NCBI RefSeq assembly: GCF_000711955.1
Contig: NZ_JONR01000028.1
Location: forward strand, 1 to 64,000
DNA from: Nevskia soli DSM 19509
Lineage (GTDB): Bacteria > Pseudomonadota > Gammaproteobacteria > Nevskiales > Nevskiaceae
DNA length: 64,000 bases
Reading direction: 5' to 3'
Every line of letters starts with the position of its first letter. The stretch's first letter is position 1. Both the position numbers and the translations under genes were made by a program. Below are positions 8,950 to 17,667 of this stretch, one piece after another. The notes beneath the pieces are model-generated. The model saw nothing but the letters and a program-made list of their open reading frames with translations. It searched no databases and was not told the DNA's origin.

Positions 8950-9010
8950 ACGCACCGGAACATCGAGTAGCCAATCTGAATATCGATTGAGTCGATGAGA
9001 AGGTGTTGCG

Positions 9011-10324
9011 ATGGAAGACGTCCAGGAAAGTCCAGCCACGGATGAAGGCGAGCAGCGGATCACCGGCGACAAGCAGCTCAAGACCTGGCTGAAGCAGGCC
9101 ACCAAGCTGCCGCAAAGTCAGCGCACGAAGTCGATCGCCGACACCAAGGGTCTGTACATCCGGCTGCACGTCAGCGGCTCGCAGGACTGGCTGTTTCGTT
9201 ACACCTACGGCAAGCCCCGCGTGATGCTGTTCGGGCATTACCCGGAGATGAGCCTGCCGGCGGCGCGGGTGGAAGCGGCGAAGGCGCGTGTGCTGCTCGA
9301 TCAGGGCAGCGATCCGGCCGATGCGCGGCGCGAGCGGGTCAACGATCAGCTGGCCAAGCTCAAGGCGCGCGAGAACACCGTTGCCTTCCTCACCAACGAG
9401 TGGCTCGACGCCGACATTCGCGGCGTGATCGCCTCGGAGAAGAAGGTCGAGGCCACCGTTCGGACTTACATCATTGCGCGCGTCGGTGCGCGGCCGGCGA
9501 ACGAGTTTCGCAGCGACGAGCTGAAGAAGCTGCTGCGCTGGGTGCGCGAGCATGCCGGGCCCACCGTCTCCAACGAGGTGTTGCGCTACGTCCGTCGCAT
9601 CTACGACCAAGCCGCGCGCGAGCGGGTGCCGGGCATCGACTTCAATCCGACCGTTGGGCTGCGGCTGAAGGATGCTGGTGGTACTGAGGAGCCGCGTGAG
9701 CGCGCGCTGACCGACAAGGAACTGGTGGAGCTGTTCAAGGCCATCCGCAAGTCGGAGAGCTTTGGGCGCCAGAACGAGATCTCGGTGCACCTGATTCTGC
9801 GCGTTGCCAACCGCAAGATGGAGCTGCTGGGGGCGAAGTGGGTAGAGTTCGATCTGGATAGCGGCGAGTGGGGGCAGAAGATCGCCGAGCCCGCTGGCAA
9901 GCGCGTGCGAACGCCCCGGCGCAAGCGCCGGCCGGTGATTCCGCTACCGCCCACGGCGATCCGCTTGTTGAAGGAGCAAAAGATTCTGTCTTGCGGCAGT
10001 GATTACGTGTTTCCGGCGCGGCGCATTTCTAAGAAGCGGCGCTTCCCGCATGTGTCGCCCGACACCCTGAACCTGGCGCTGAAAAATCTGGCCGGCAAGC
10101 GCGAACCGTTCACGGTCCACGATCTGCGCCGCACCTCGCGCACCTTGCTGGCAAAGTTTGGAGTGATCGACGACGTGGCCGAGCTGTCCTTGGGGCACAC
10201 GATCAAGGGCACCAAGGGTGTCTATAACGTCTACAAGTATTTCGAGGAGCGGCGCGCTGCGCTGATGCTGCTGGAACAGCACTACAATAATCTGCTGCTG
10301 GCGGCGGGGGTGGCGCTGTTTTAA
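9011..10324 (+). CDS. Tyrosine-type site-specific integrase (P4-like, DUF4102)
   Basis: A 437-residue recombinase that would insert and excise the island. Residues about 35-115 form the arm-binding DUF4102 domain (SIADTKGLYIRLHVSG, FGHYPEMSLPAARVEAAKAR). The catalytic domain (about 230-430) has Arg268, His370-x-x-Arg373, His396 in L-G-H and the nucleophile Tyr405 followed by the typical FEERR segment, so it looks active. AGAAGG precedes the ATG. It reads away from yicC into the accessory region, the usual layout of an integrase next to its attachment site. Confidence 0.95.
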   Translation: MEDVQESPATDEGEQRITGDKQLKTWLKQATKLPQSQRTKSIADTKGLYIRLHVSGSQDWLFRYTYGKPRVMLFGHYPEMSLPAARVEAAKARVLLDQGSDPADARRERVNDQLAKLKARENTVAFLTNEWLDADIRGVIASEKKVEATVRTYIIARVGARPANEFRSDELKKLLRWVREHAGPTVSNEVLRYVRRIYDQAARERVPGIDFNPTVGLRLKDAGGTEEPRERALTDKELVELFKAIRKSESFGRQNEISVHLILRVANRKMELLGAKWVEFDLDSGEWGQKIAEPAGKRVRTPRRKRRPVIPLPPTAIRLLKEQKILSCGSDYVFPARRISKKRRFPHVSPDTLNLALKNLAGKREPFTVHDLRRTSRTLLAKFGVIDDVAELSLGHTIKGTKGVYNVYKYFEERRAALMLLEQHYNNLLLAAGVALF

Positions 10325-10397
10325 AACAAGAAATGGTCAATTGCCTATTGGCTTCGGCGGAGGAGTCCGGCGCGACTCGGGTGAGTCCGGAGCGATC

Positions 10398-10664
10398 TTA
10401 CTGCGGCAGGCGAAGGGTCTGCGATTCCTGCTCGATTGCCAGCCGCCCCGCCTTGACCGCATGAGCTAGCTCGTCCCAGCCATTTTCGGCGCAGACCCGC
10501 GTGATGTAATAGACCTTACGGTTGGTCAGCGGCTTCCGTGAGCGCTCGGACTGCGTCCCCATCGGCCAGGGCCGTATGGCATTGCCGCTATGGCGTGCCA
10601 TCGAATTGATCTTGGCCAGCACCCGTACACCGCCTACATCAGTATCCCCCCAATGGTAGGTGGG
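10398..10664 (-). pseudogene. C-terminal fragment of a JetD/DUF2220-like Toprim protein
   Basis: About 85 codons ending at 10398 resemble the C-terminal Toprim-like part of DUF2220 proteins, the family of JetD in Wadjet defence systems: a Y-x-W-G-D-T-D-x-G-G start, a P-W-P-M-G-T-x-S-E-R segment and an AGRLAIEQESQTL end with the late acidic residue. The part upstream of about 10664 in the same frame is low-quality antisense sequence, so the N-terminal domain is missing. No jetA, jetB or jetC is present. I read it as a relic of a defence or plasmid gene brought in with the island. Confidence 0.55.
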
Positions 10665-10890
10665 AGCATCTATTCGCAGCGAGGTTGAAAGCGTTGCGCA
10701 GGAGCAGTCCGCAGCCGCGGAACAGGTGCAGAGCCTCCGTGCAAAGTTTGCCGCGGTCGCTGACGAGGTCAGTGAGGCCTGGTCGCCGGACGAGTACTTC
10801 GAACAGGTCCAGGACAAACTGACTGAGGTTCGAGACCAGATTGTCGAGCTGCAGCAGGCGTTGCTGTTCGAGAAGAAGCTCGATGGGTAA
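10660..10890 (+). pseudogene. C-terminal coiled-coil fragment of an unknown protein
   Basis: Seventy-six codons rich in Glu, Gln, Ala and Val with heptad spacing (for example SVAQEQSAAAEQVQSL and QDKLTEVRDQIVELQQAL), ending in a normal stop. It has no ribosome site and no N-terminal domain, and it abuts the JetD-like fragment tail to head, so it is probably the end of a larger gene cut by a rearrangement. The original protein cannot be identified. Confidence 0.4.
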
Positions 10891-11132
10891 ATTGCGACCA
10901 AACGGGTTTACCTGTATCGGACAGGCCGAGAGCGTATGAACTTGCTGAATCAGGCCCTCCTCAAAATATTTGAACGCACAGAGTCGCCAGCTAGGCGATA
11001 AAACTCGGATAGCCACCCCTTACTTGGGCAATTCCCAGAGTGCTCGGCCGGTTAGTCCGGCTGGCGGAGGAGTGGGCGGCGTTCAACAAAGGCTCACAAG
11101 AGCTTGGTCTAGGGCGTTCGACGGCGTCGCAC

Positions 11133-11162
11133 TTGACACTATATAAACCGTATAGTTAGTAT
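11133..11162 (+). promoter_or_regulatory. Sigma-70 type promoter overlapping operator
   Basis: A perfect -35 box TTGACA (11133-11138) and a -10-like TAGTAT (11157-11162) are 18 bases apart. The spacer is filled by the palindrome at 11138-11156, a geometry expected for repression. It points to the flavin oxidoreductase gene that starts at 11317. Confidence 0.65.
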
Positions 11163-11184
11163 CACACTATACATTTCATATAGC
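11138..11184. promoter_or_regulatory. Tandem 19-bp operators, consensus ACTATAY-N5-RTATAGY
   Basis: Two boxes: ACTATAT-N5-GTATAGT at 11138-11156 and ACTATAC-N5-ATATAGC at 11166-11184, centres 28 bp apart. The same 7-5-7 palindrome occurs at 17957-17975, 22088-22106 and 22113-22131. The likely binder is the HxlR-type regulator encoded at 16966-17667; this is inferred from proximity and from the kind of sites known for that family. Confidence 0.7.
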
Positions 11185-11316
11185 TTCTGTGCTTTGAGGC
11201 GACTCTAGGCGAGCGAGCGCCGCGTCGACGCCGCCTGACAAATGTACACAACCGGCGCTATGCGCCGCATTCAATCCATCCACATCGGCACCACAGAAGC
11301 CGCAGGGAAGAACAAT

Positions 11317-12570
11317 ATGGCTTATTCCACCGCAATTGAAGCGAACCTGCTCGCTACGCCGTTAAAGCTGACCAGCACGATCGTGCTTCGCAATCGTCTG
11401 GCTAAAGCTGCAACCAGTGAAACGCTCGCCACCTATGATAACCGCCCGACCATGAGGCTTGCGGAACTGTACCGACGCTGGGCAGCTTCTGGAACTGGCC
11501 TGCTCATCACGGGCAACATCATGGTTGATCGGCGAGCACTCGGTGAGCCCGGCAACGTTGCCATTGAGGATGAGCGCGACATGCTGGTGCTTCAAGCGTG
11601 GGCGCGGGCAGCAACGGATCTTGGCGCCGCAATCTTCGCCCAACTCAACCATCCGGGCAAGCAGTCAATGAAGGGATTGAACGCTGGAACAATCGCGCCC
11701 TCCGCAGTTCCCTTCGCGAAGGAAATGGCCAGTCTATTCGAGACACCACGAGAGGTCAGCGCCGTTGAAATCGATGACATCATTCACCGGTTCGGCCGGA
11801 GCGCGGCCATCTGCAAGAAGGCTGGTTTCACCGGAGTTCAGATTCATGGCGCACATGGCTATCTCATAAATCAGTTCTTGTCGCCCCATCACAATTTGCG
11901 CGAAGACAAGTGGGGGGGTACGGCTGAAAAGCGGCGGCGCTTCCTACAAGCCGTCTATGCTGAAGTCAGGCGCCAAGTCGGCCCCAATTACCCTGTCGCA
12001 ATAAAACTCAATTCCGCCGACTTCCAGCGCGGCGGGTTCACAGAAGAAGATTCACTCGCGGCGATCCAGTCACTTGCCGATGCCGGTATCAATCTAATTG
12101 AGATATCCGGTGGCACTTATGAATCTGGTGTAGCCCGGCCCGTTAAGCCGACCACGGCGGCACGCGAAGCCTTTTTCCTGGACTTTGCGGAGAAAGTACG
12201 CGCTGCAGTCAGAGTCCCCCTGATGGTGACCGGTGGGTTCCGGACCGCAGCCGGGATGAACGCAGCGCTCGGCATTGGAGCGCTCGATATTGTCGGCGTC
12301 GGACGCCTCCTTGCCATTGATCCCGATGCACCCAGGGCTCTGTTAAATGGGCGGAACAGCACGCATCTCGTACGACCAGTGAAGACCGGCATCAAGGCAA
12401 TTGATGGCCTCGGGATAATGGAGGTGTTGTGGTACACCTTGCAATTGAAACGCATCGCCAAAGGTCGCGCACCTCGCCCCAACGAAAGCGGTTTGTGGGC
12501 GTTCATCAAAACCATTCTGGGTAGCGGTTGGGGCACTTTCCGTACCCGCCGTATGCGCGCACGTGCCTAA
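11317..12570 (+). CDS. NADH:flavin oxidoreductase (Old Yellow Enzyme superfamily)
   Basis: A 417-residue FMN oxidoreductase of the NADH:flavin oxidoreductase/NADH oxidase family. It has the TIM-barrel signatures: IHGAHGYLINQFLSPHHNLREDKWGG with the active-site H-x-x-H, VAIKLNSADFQRGG, and the phosphate-binding VTGGFRTAAGM followed by DIVGVGRLLAIDP. It lacks the C-terminal FAD/NAD domain of the 2,4-dienoyl-CoA reductase type. The ATG at 11317 is chosen for the upstream AGGGAAG and family match. First gene of an apparent run with the amidase, a broken SDR and the GMC oxidoreductase. A role in reducing an enone or dienone of a ring compound is plausible but inferred. Confidence 0.9.
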   Translation: MAYSTAIEANLLATPLKLTSTIVLRNRLAKAATSETLATYDNRPTMRLAELYRRWAASGTGLLITGNIMVDRRALGEPGNVAIEDERDMLVLQAWARAATDLGAAIFAQLNHPGKQSMKGLNAGTIAPSAVPFAKEMASLFETPREVSAVEIDDIIHRFGRSAAICKKAGFTGVQIHGAHGYLINQFLSPHHNLREDKWGGTAEKRRRFLQAVYAEVRRQVGPNYPVAIKLNSADFQRGGFTEEDSLAAIQSLADAGINLIEISGGTYESGVARPVKPTTAAREAFFLDFAEKVRAAVRVPLMVTGGFRTAAGMNAALGIGALDIVGVGRLLAIDPDAPRALLNGRNSTHLVRPVKTGIKAIDGLGIMEVLWYTLQLKRIAKGRAPRPNESGLWAFIKTILGSGWGTFRTRRMRARA

Positions 12571-12612
12571 TCAGGCCGCCGACACTCAAATAGCAAATCC
12601 AAACGGAGTAAC

Positions 12613-14121
12613 ATGAATATCGCAGAGAACGTTGTAGCTGACGAGCCCGGCATGCAGCTACCATTCCAGTCGGCATCGGATCAGCTCGTCGCCTTGAGCA
12701 AAGGCGATATCTCAAGCGTAGAGTTACTCGACCTTTATTTAAAACGGGTTGCCCTCCATAACAAAGCGCTGAACGCCATTGTTACCTTGGACGAGGAGCG
12801 CGCCCGAGCTGCAGCGCAGGCAGCTGATGTGGCTAGAGCCAAAGGTATGTCCTTGGGACCGCTCCACGGCTTGCCGATCACTGTCAAGGATTCCTTCATG
12901 ACTGCAGGCCTTCGCTCGACTTGTGGCGAACCTGAGCTCACCAACTACATTCCTGACATCGATGCCGAAGCGGTGTCAAGGCTCCGTGCCGCAGGCGCGA
13001 TAATTTTCGGAAAGACCAACGTACCGACCAGCAATCTAGATGTGCAGACGGCAAATCCAATTTTTGGGGCGACCAATAACCCTTTCGATTTGACGCGCAC
13101 CCCGGGCGGCTCTGCCGGCGGCGCCGCGGCGGCCGTCTCTGCAGGATTGACTAGCGTCGACTTTGCCTCAGAAATCGGTGGATCGACACGCGTACCCGCT
13201 CACTTCTGCGGCCTTTATGGCCATAAAACGACCTTTGGGGCGATACCTCTCACTGGTCACATCGGGTACGGGCCGAAATTACCAGGTCGCCGCGCTCAGC
13301 CCGATATGGCCTGCGGAGGTGTGTTGGCGAGAAGTCCCGACGACATCTTTCCGCTTATCAGTGCGGCTGCTGGACCGCTGGATCGCGACGAAGGCTGGCG
13401 CTTCGCTTTTGCTCCTCCTAGAGCGACGGATCTGCGGTCTTTCCGGATCGCGGCATGGTTCGATGACGAAAGTTGCCCCGTAGACGCTGTCGTGCGCGGG
13501 GCCATGGAGGGCGTTATCCAGTTGCTGGAAGGGATTGGAGCAAGGGTCCATCGGAATCCGAAGCAGCTGCCTGTTCAGCTTGAGCAATCATTCAGGCTCT
13601 TCGAGCAATTGCTCTATGGAGCTGTCTCGAATGTGAAATCGACGCAGACCCTTCCGGTCGTTGCTGCGACCATAACCAGAATGCTCACGAAGCTGGGCGG
13701 CGAACCGGCCCGTGCCGTGCGCGGGCTTTTCCAAAGTCACAAAGCCTGGCTGGGTATGGACGCGACGCGACAGTTGATGCGCGACAACTGGGCGCAGTTC
13801 TTCCAGGACTTCGATGTATTGCTCCTCCCGGTGACGCCGACCGCGGCGCCGCCACCGCACAACAAAATGAATGATCGCTTCGGTCGCTATATCGAAGTAG
13901 ATGGCGAACGGCGCTCTTACTGGGACCAAGTTAAGTGGAATGCACTGGCAAATATCGCTGGCTCGCCCGCCACGGCCTTTCCCGTGACATTCACATCCGA
14001 TGGTTTACCTGTCGGCCTCCAGGTGATGGGACCGTCTGCGGGTGATTTGACGACCCTGCAATTTGCCCGCCAGATCACCCGGTTGGCGGGCGGCTACCGT
14101 GTACCGCCCAATTTTGCCTGA
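12613..14121 (+). CDS. Amidase signature family hydrolase
   Basis: A 502-residue amidase signature enzyme, hydrolysing an amide or possibly an ester bond. The Ser-cisSer-Lys triad is visible: Lys in LHGLPITVKDSF, the glycine-rich TPGGSAGGAAAAV with the cis-Ser in the A-S-E-I-G-G-S region, and the nucleophile Ser in GGSTRVPA. The late MGPSAGDLTTLQFARQI segment is also typical. GTAACATG gives only a weak ribosome site. It lies 42 bases after the flavin oxidoreductase and nine before the broken SDR, so the genes are probably one transcript. The substrate is unknown. Confidence 0.9.
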   Translation: MNIAENVVADEPGMQLPFQSASDQLVALSKGDISSVELLDLYLKRVALHNKALNAIVTLDEERARAAAQAADVARAKGMSLGPLHGLPITVKDSFMTAGLRSTCGEPELTNYIPDIDAEAVSRLRAAGAIIFGKTNVPTSNLDVQTANPIFGATNNPFDLTRTPGGSAGGAAAAVSAGLTSVDFASEIGGSTRVPAHFCGLYGHKTTFGAIPLTGHIGYGPKLPGRRAQPDMACGGVLARSPDDIFPLISAAAGPLDRDEGWRFAFAPPRATDLRSFRIAAWFDDESCPVDAVVRGAMEGVIQLLEGIGARVHRNPKQLPVQLEQSFRLFEQLLYGAVSNVKSTQTLPVVAATITRMLTKLGGEPARAVRGLFQSHKAWLGMDATRQLMRDNWAQFFQDFDVLLLPVTPTAAPPPHNKMNDRFGRYIEVDGERRSYWDQVKWNALANIAGSPATAFPVTFTSDGLPVGLQVMGPSAGDLTTLQFARQITRLAGGYRVPPNFA

Positions 14122-14129
14122 GCCACCGC

Positions 14130-14786
14130 GTGGGCAAGCTCATATTCATTACCGACGCTGCGGGCAGAATCGGTCAGGCCACAGCTAGGCGCTTCTCCCG
14201 CGCCGGCTGGCGGGTAGCAATCAGTGATGTTCATCTCGATGGCCTGAACTCTCTGGGCGCCGAGCTCGGTCCAAACTTGGCGGCGTCTGTGCTACTGGAT
14301 GTCAACGATTCGGAGGCAGTTGTGGCTAGCCTGAAGTCGGTCGCGGACAGCAGCGATGCTGGGTGCCTGGACTTGCTGGCGAACAACGCAGGCCTGGCCT
14401 ATATCGAGCCATTCCAGGGAAGGCCGCTGGCATTCCACAATTTGCTGGTATCAGTGAACACCCAGGGCGTCCTGAACTGCACATACTTAGCTTATCCGCA
14501 CCTGAAGGCGGCCTGTGGCCAGGTTGTTAACTTGTGATCAACGTCCGCCATATACGGCATTCCGGGAATGGCGATCTATTCGGCCTGCAAAGTTTGGGTG
14601 CGAGGGTTCACCGAAGCCCTCAACCTTGAATGGGAATCCGAAGGAATCCACGTGTGTTCCGTGATGCCCTCCTTGGTGAAGACGCCCGTGACGCAAGACG
14701 TGTCGGGCAAGCTCGTCGAGAGCTTTAGAATTCACTTAACACGCCATTACGCGCATCTGCCCCCTATTTCGCTGAATAATCCGTCC
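14130..14786 (+). pseudogene. Short-chain dehydrogenase broken by an in-frame TGA
   Basis: An SDR whose two halves lie in one reading frame separated by a single TGA at 14535-14537. The first half (GTG start) has a weakened cofactor motif TDAAGRIG and the NNAG motif; the second has Y-S-A-C-K, i.e. the active-site Tyr and Lys, and the typical GIHVCSVMPSLVKTPV. The TGA takes the place of a Ser codon just before the active-site Ser region. The C-terminal end runs straight into the GMC gene without its own stop. Loss of function is the simplest reading. Confidence 0.8.
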
Positions 14787-16397
14787 ATGTCTATGACTTT
14801 CGACTTCGACTTCATCGTCATCGGGTCAGGCTTTGGAGGAAGCGTCTCGGCTTTACGGCTCGCGGAGAAGGGATATTCCGTCGGCGTAATGGAAATGGGC
14901 CGTCGCTGGGGGCCAGAAAACCTGCCGAAGAATAACTGGGATGTGCGTCGTTACATCTGGCGGCCAGGCCTGAAGATGCTCGGATTCTTCAATATCCGCT
15001 TCTTTCGCCATGTTCTGGTGCTGACAGGAAACGCCGTGGGTGGTGGCTCAATTACCTATGCGAACGCCCTCTTTACGCCCCCAGAAAAGGTTTGGGACGA
15101 AGGCTCCTGGGCCGGGCTCAAGGACTGGAAGGCCGTTATGCCCCAGCACTTCGCCACAGCAGAACACATGCTTGGCGTCACGGAAGTAAAGATCCTCGGG
15201 GAGGCCGATCGACGCCTCAAGAAGATGGCTGATCTACAGGGACTTGGCGCCAATTACTACGTAGGCCGGGCCGCTACTTTTTTTGCGCCCGATGGCGAAC
15301 CTGTCGGCAAGAGTTACCCAGACCCCTATTTCGGCGGTGAAGGCCCGGATCGATCGACCTGCGTTGGGTGTGGTGGATGCATGGTCGGTTGCCGCTATGA
15401 CGCTAAGAACACTCTGGACAAGAATTACCTCTATTTGGCTGAAAAAAAGGGCACGAAGGTATTTGCCGAAACCCGCGTTGTGGACGTCCGGCCACTAAAC
15501 GATCAGATCGAGGGCCGGGACGGTTACGCCGTAACCGTCGAGCGGTCCACGTCCTGGTTCAGACGCCAGCGCCGGGTATACCGGTGTCGCGGGGTGGTCT
15601 TTGCAGCATCTTCTCTGGGCACGATCGAGTTGCTGTTCAAGCTCAAGCATCGTGGTTCCCTGCCAAATATAAGCAACGAACTCGGCAAAGGCGTTCGAAC
15701 AAATGCCGAATCTGTTGTTGGCATTCGGTTCCCGGCAGGAGACATCAGCATGTCATCTGGGGTGGCCGGCGGTTCGGGAGTCTACTTCGACGAGCACACC
15801 AATATCCAAGCCGTTCGGTATCCTGAAGGCTCGGATGCGATGGGGTTAATGATGACCATGCTATCGAGTCCACGGGCCGGTATGGCCCGGCTCCTCACCT
15901 GGGTGTTGACCTTGTTAACCCACCCGCGCTCGGCTGCTCGCGCTCACAATCCTTTCGGTTTTGCTCGCCAGACCGTACTGTTAAACGTGATGCAGGCAAT
16001 CGATACTTCCATCACTCTACGGCTCAAACGCCCCTGGTATTGGCCTTTCGGGAAGCTGTTGTGCAGCGAAGGCGAGCCAATTCCAACCTTCATACCAGAA
16101 GGGAACGAATTCGCGCAAAAAGGGGCAAAAGCGCTAGGCGGCATCCCAATGGCGATGATGGGCGAGGTGCTGTTCAACATCGCTAGTACAGCCCACTGCA
16201 TCGGTGGCTGTGCTATGGCGGCGACGCCAGAACATGGCGTGATCGATCAGCAACATCGCCTTTTCGGCTATCAGAACCTCTTGGTTTGCGACGGTTCAGT
16301 CCTGTGCGCGAATTTGGGGGTAAATCCGAGCCTCACCATCACTGCCTTGGCCGAGCATGCAATGTCCTGCGTGCCACCAAATGGTGCCAAAGAATAA
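14787..16397 (+). CDS. GMC family oxidoreductase (cholesterol oxidase-like)
   Basis: A 536-residue FAD-dependent oxidoreductase of the GMC family, in the group annotated as cholesterol oxidases. It starts with the dinucleotide-binding motif DFIVIGSGFGGSVSALRLAEKG, has NAVGGGSITYANAL, and ends with the GMC_oxred_C region TAHCIGGCAMAATPEHGVID and VNPSLTITALAEHAM. A C-x2-C-x2-C-x3-C set at Cys192, 195, 198 and 202 lies in the middle. The frame is open back into the broken SDR, so the exact start is uncertain; 14787 begins just before the FAD motif. It would oxidise a hydroxyl group, perhaps of a sterol-like ring; the substrate is inferred. Confidence 0.88.
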   Translation: MSMTFDFDFIVIGSGFGGSVSALRLAEKGYSVGVMEMGRRWGPENLPKNNWDVRRYIWRPGLKMLGFFNIRFFRHVLVLTGNAVGGGSITYANALFTPPEKVWDEGSWAGLKDWKAVMPQHFATAEHMLGVTEVKILGEADRRLKKMADLQGLGANYYVGRAATFFAPDGEPVGKSYPDPYFGGEGPDRSTCVGCGGCMVGCRYDAKNTLDKNYLYLAEKKGTKVFAETRVVDVRPLNDQIEGRDGYAVTVERSTSWFRRQRRVYRCRGVVFAASSLGTIELLFKLKHRGSLPNISNELGKGVRTNAESVVGIRFPAGDISMSSGVAGGSGVYFDEHTNIQAVRYPEGSDAMGLMMTMLSSPRAGMARLLTWVLTLLTHPRSAARAHNPFGFARQTVLLNVMQAIDTSITLRLKRPWYWPFGKLLCSEGEPIPTFIPEGNEFAQKGAKALGGIPMAMMGEVLFNIASTAHCIGGCAMAATPEHGVIDQQHRLFGYQNLLVCDGSVLCANLGVNPSLTITALAEHAMSCVPPNGAKE

Positions 16398-16530
16398 GAG
16401 ATATTCCGATTCTGCTCGCACTATAACGGCGGGCCACCTTCCACCCCAGCGCTGCGTTGGCCTCCTGACCTTCCCGCGAATCGCCGGCTTCCTTAAATCT
16501 CGCCATCGCTCTGATACCTTATCAGATCGC

Positions 16531-16884
16531 CTCTTTTCCTCCGACGACTGGGAATATCCGATGCTGTTCCTGTCCCAGAATGGGTATCGGGTTTGCGGCA
16601 GAACTATTGGAGGCAAGGTCAGGCAACTGGGATGCTAGCGGCTTACCATGCCCTGGGCGTGTTCTCCGAAACCGACTTTCGCGACGATCTTGCCAAAACA
16701 CTGTTCCGGCGCTTGTGGTGCATGGAGCGACGATCAGATCGTTCCGCTGGAAATTTCGGCCCAGCTAACCGCCAAGCTCATCCCCCAATCCAAGCTCTTG
16801 GTGTACGAAGACGCCTCACAAGGCCTGCTCCACGTCAACAAAGACAAGCTGAATATTGACCTGCTTGCTTTCCTCCGGGCGTAG
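16531..16884 (+). pseudogene. Decayed haloperoxidase-like alpha/beta hydrolase
   Basis: Remnant of a hydrolase closely resembling the intact gene at 18498-19502. A piece like SSDDWEYPMLFLSQNGYRV (from 16531) is joined by a large internal deletion to YWRQGQATGMLAAYHALGVFSETDF, and a frameshift follows before the end DDQIVPLEISAQL...LLAFLRA. The nucleophile region is in the deleted part, so it cannot be active. Confidence 0.8.
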
Positions 16885-16965
16885 TCAGCGCAGGCGGCAG
16901 GAGCTATTCAGAACTCGATGGCCCTGCCGCTTCCTAGAGGTAGCCCTTTCGATGCCTCTCTGGCG

Positions 16966-17667
16966 TCAGGCGCGGGAGCGACGCAGATCCTCTCGGATTG
17001 TGGGTGCTTCCCCCCTATATCCGAGAATCGCGAAAGCGCGTGAGAATAATGACGCGGTCCCTGTCAAAACAGTGGCCAAGCCTTGGCGCCGAGCTTGCGT
17101 CGGAGTTATTTCACAAAGTGCTAATGCCGTGAAGGTGCCAAGATTGCATTCCACGACCAAATCGACGCCGGCAGGCGCGGCGCCGGATCTGGGAAGAATT
17201 TTTCCGTCATTGACCAAAAAATGGAATACCTCGCCGCTAACACGAAATTCGTACGTCTCCTGGATTCCGGCACTGGCCGCCGGCGCGGCGGCATCGGCCA
17301 GGCCCAAAGCAATCAATTCACCTCGGCCGCTTTGGGGATCCACTCGATTATCTGTCGGGAGGTTTAGTCCCCACCTGCTCAGCGCGCAGAGGGGCTGCCT
17401 GAGTTGCTCTCCGTACTCGGTGAGCTCATACACGGGTACGGCGGCTGGTGCAGAGAGGATGACCTTCCGCACAACACCGTCGGTCGATAGTGACGCCAAG
17501 CGTTCCCCCAAACGATTGGTCCCCATAGCCGGCAAAACGGCCAGAAGGTCCTTGTATCGCTTTGGACCGAGCAACAGTTCTCTCACTACGAGCATGGTCC
17601 AGCGCTCGCCCAGCACGTCCAGAGCGCGCGCAAGGGGACACATTTGTCCATACGTCTTGTTCGGCAT
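16966..17667 (-). CDS. HxlR-type regulator fused to an SCP2-like domain
   Basis: A 233-residue regulator. Residues about 1-105 are an HxlR winged helix (CPLARALDVLGERWTMLVVRELLLGPKRYKDLL, then NRLGERLASLSTDGVV), with a Cys near the start as in redox- or aldehyde-sensing members. Residues about 130-233 resemble the sterol carrier protein 2 fold (YEFRVSGEVFHFLVNDGK, then a GVDLVVECNLGTFTALALCEI strand-helix), a lipid-binding domain. The ATG at 17667 is used because the upstream frame has no homology. It likely senses a hydrophobic ligand and binds the ACTATA palindromes at 11138, 11166, 17957, 22088 and 22113; this is inference. Confidence 0.85.
   Translation of the reverse strand: MPNKTYGQMCPLARALDVLGERWTMLVVRELLLGPKRYKDLLAVLPAMGTNRLGERLASLSTDGVVRKVILSAPAAVPVYELTEYGEQLRQPLCALSRWGLNLPTDNRVDPQSGRGELIALGLADAAAPAASAGIQETYEFRVSGEVFHFLVNDGKILPRSGAAPAGVDLVVECNLGTFTALALCEITPTQARRQGLATVLTGTASLFSRAFAILGYRGEAPTIREDLRRSRA

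Larger units (their letters stand above)
10891..11316. other. Intergenic stretch with promoter and double operator
   Basis: No gene is supported between the coiled-coil remnant and the flavin oxidoreductase. The right part is AT-rich and contains the promoter and paired palindromes described at 11133-11184. An upstream ATG at 11242 would add 25 residues to the next protein, without a ribosome site. Confidence 0.6.

Noticed and set aside
14535..14537. In-frame TGA as a selenocysteine codon
   Set aside because: SDRs do not use selenocysteine, no SECIS-like hairpin is evident, the cofactor motif is already weakened and the 3' end is also lost.
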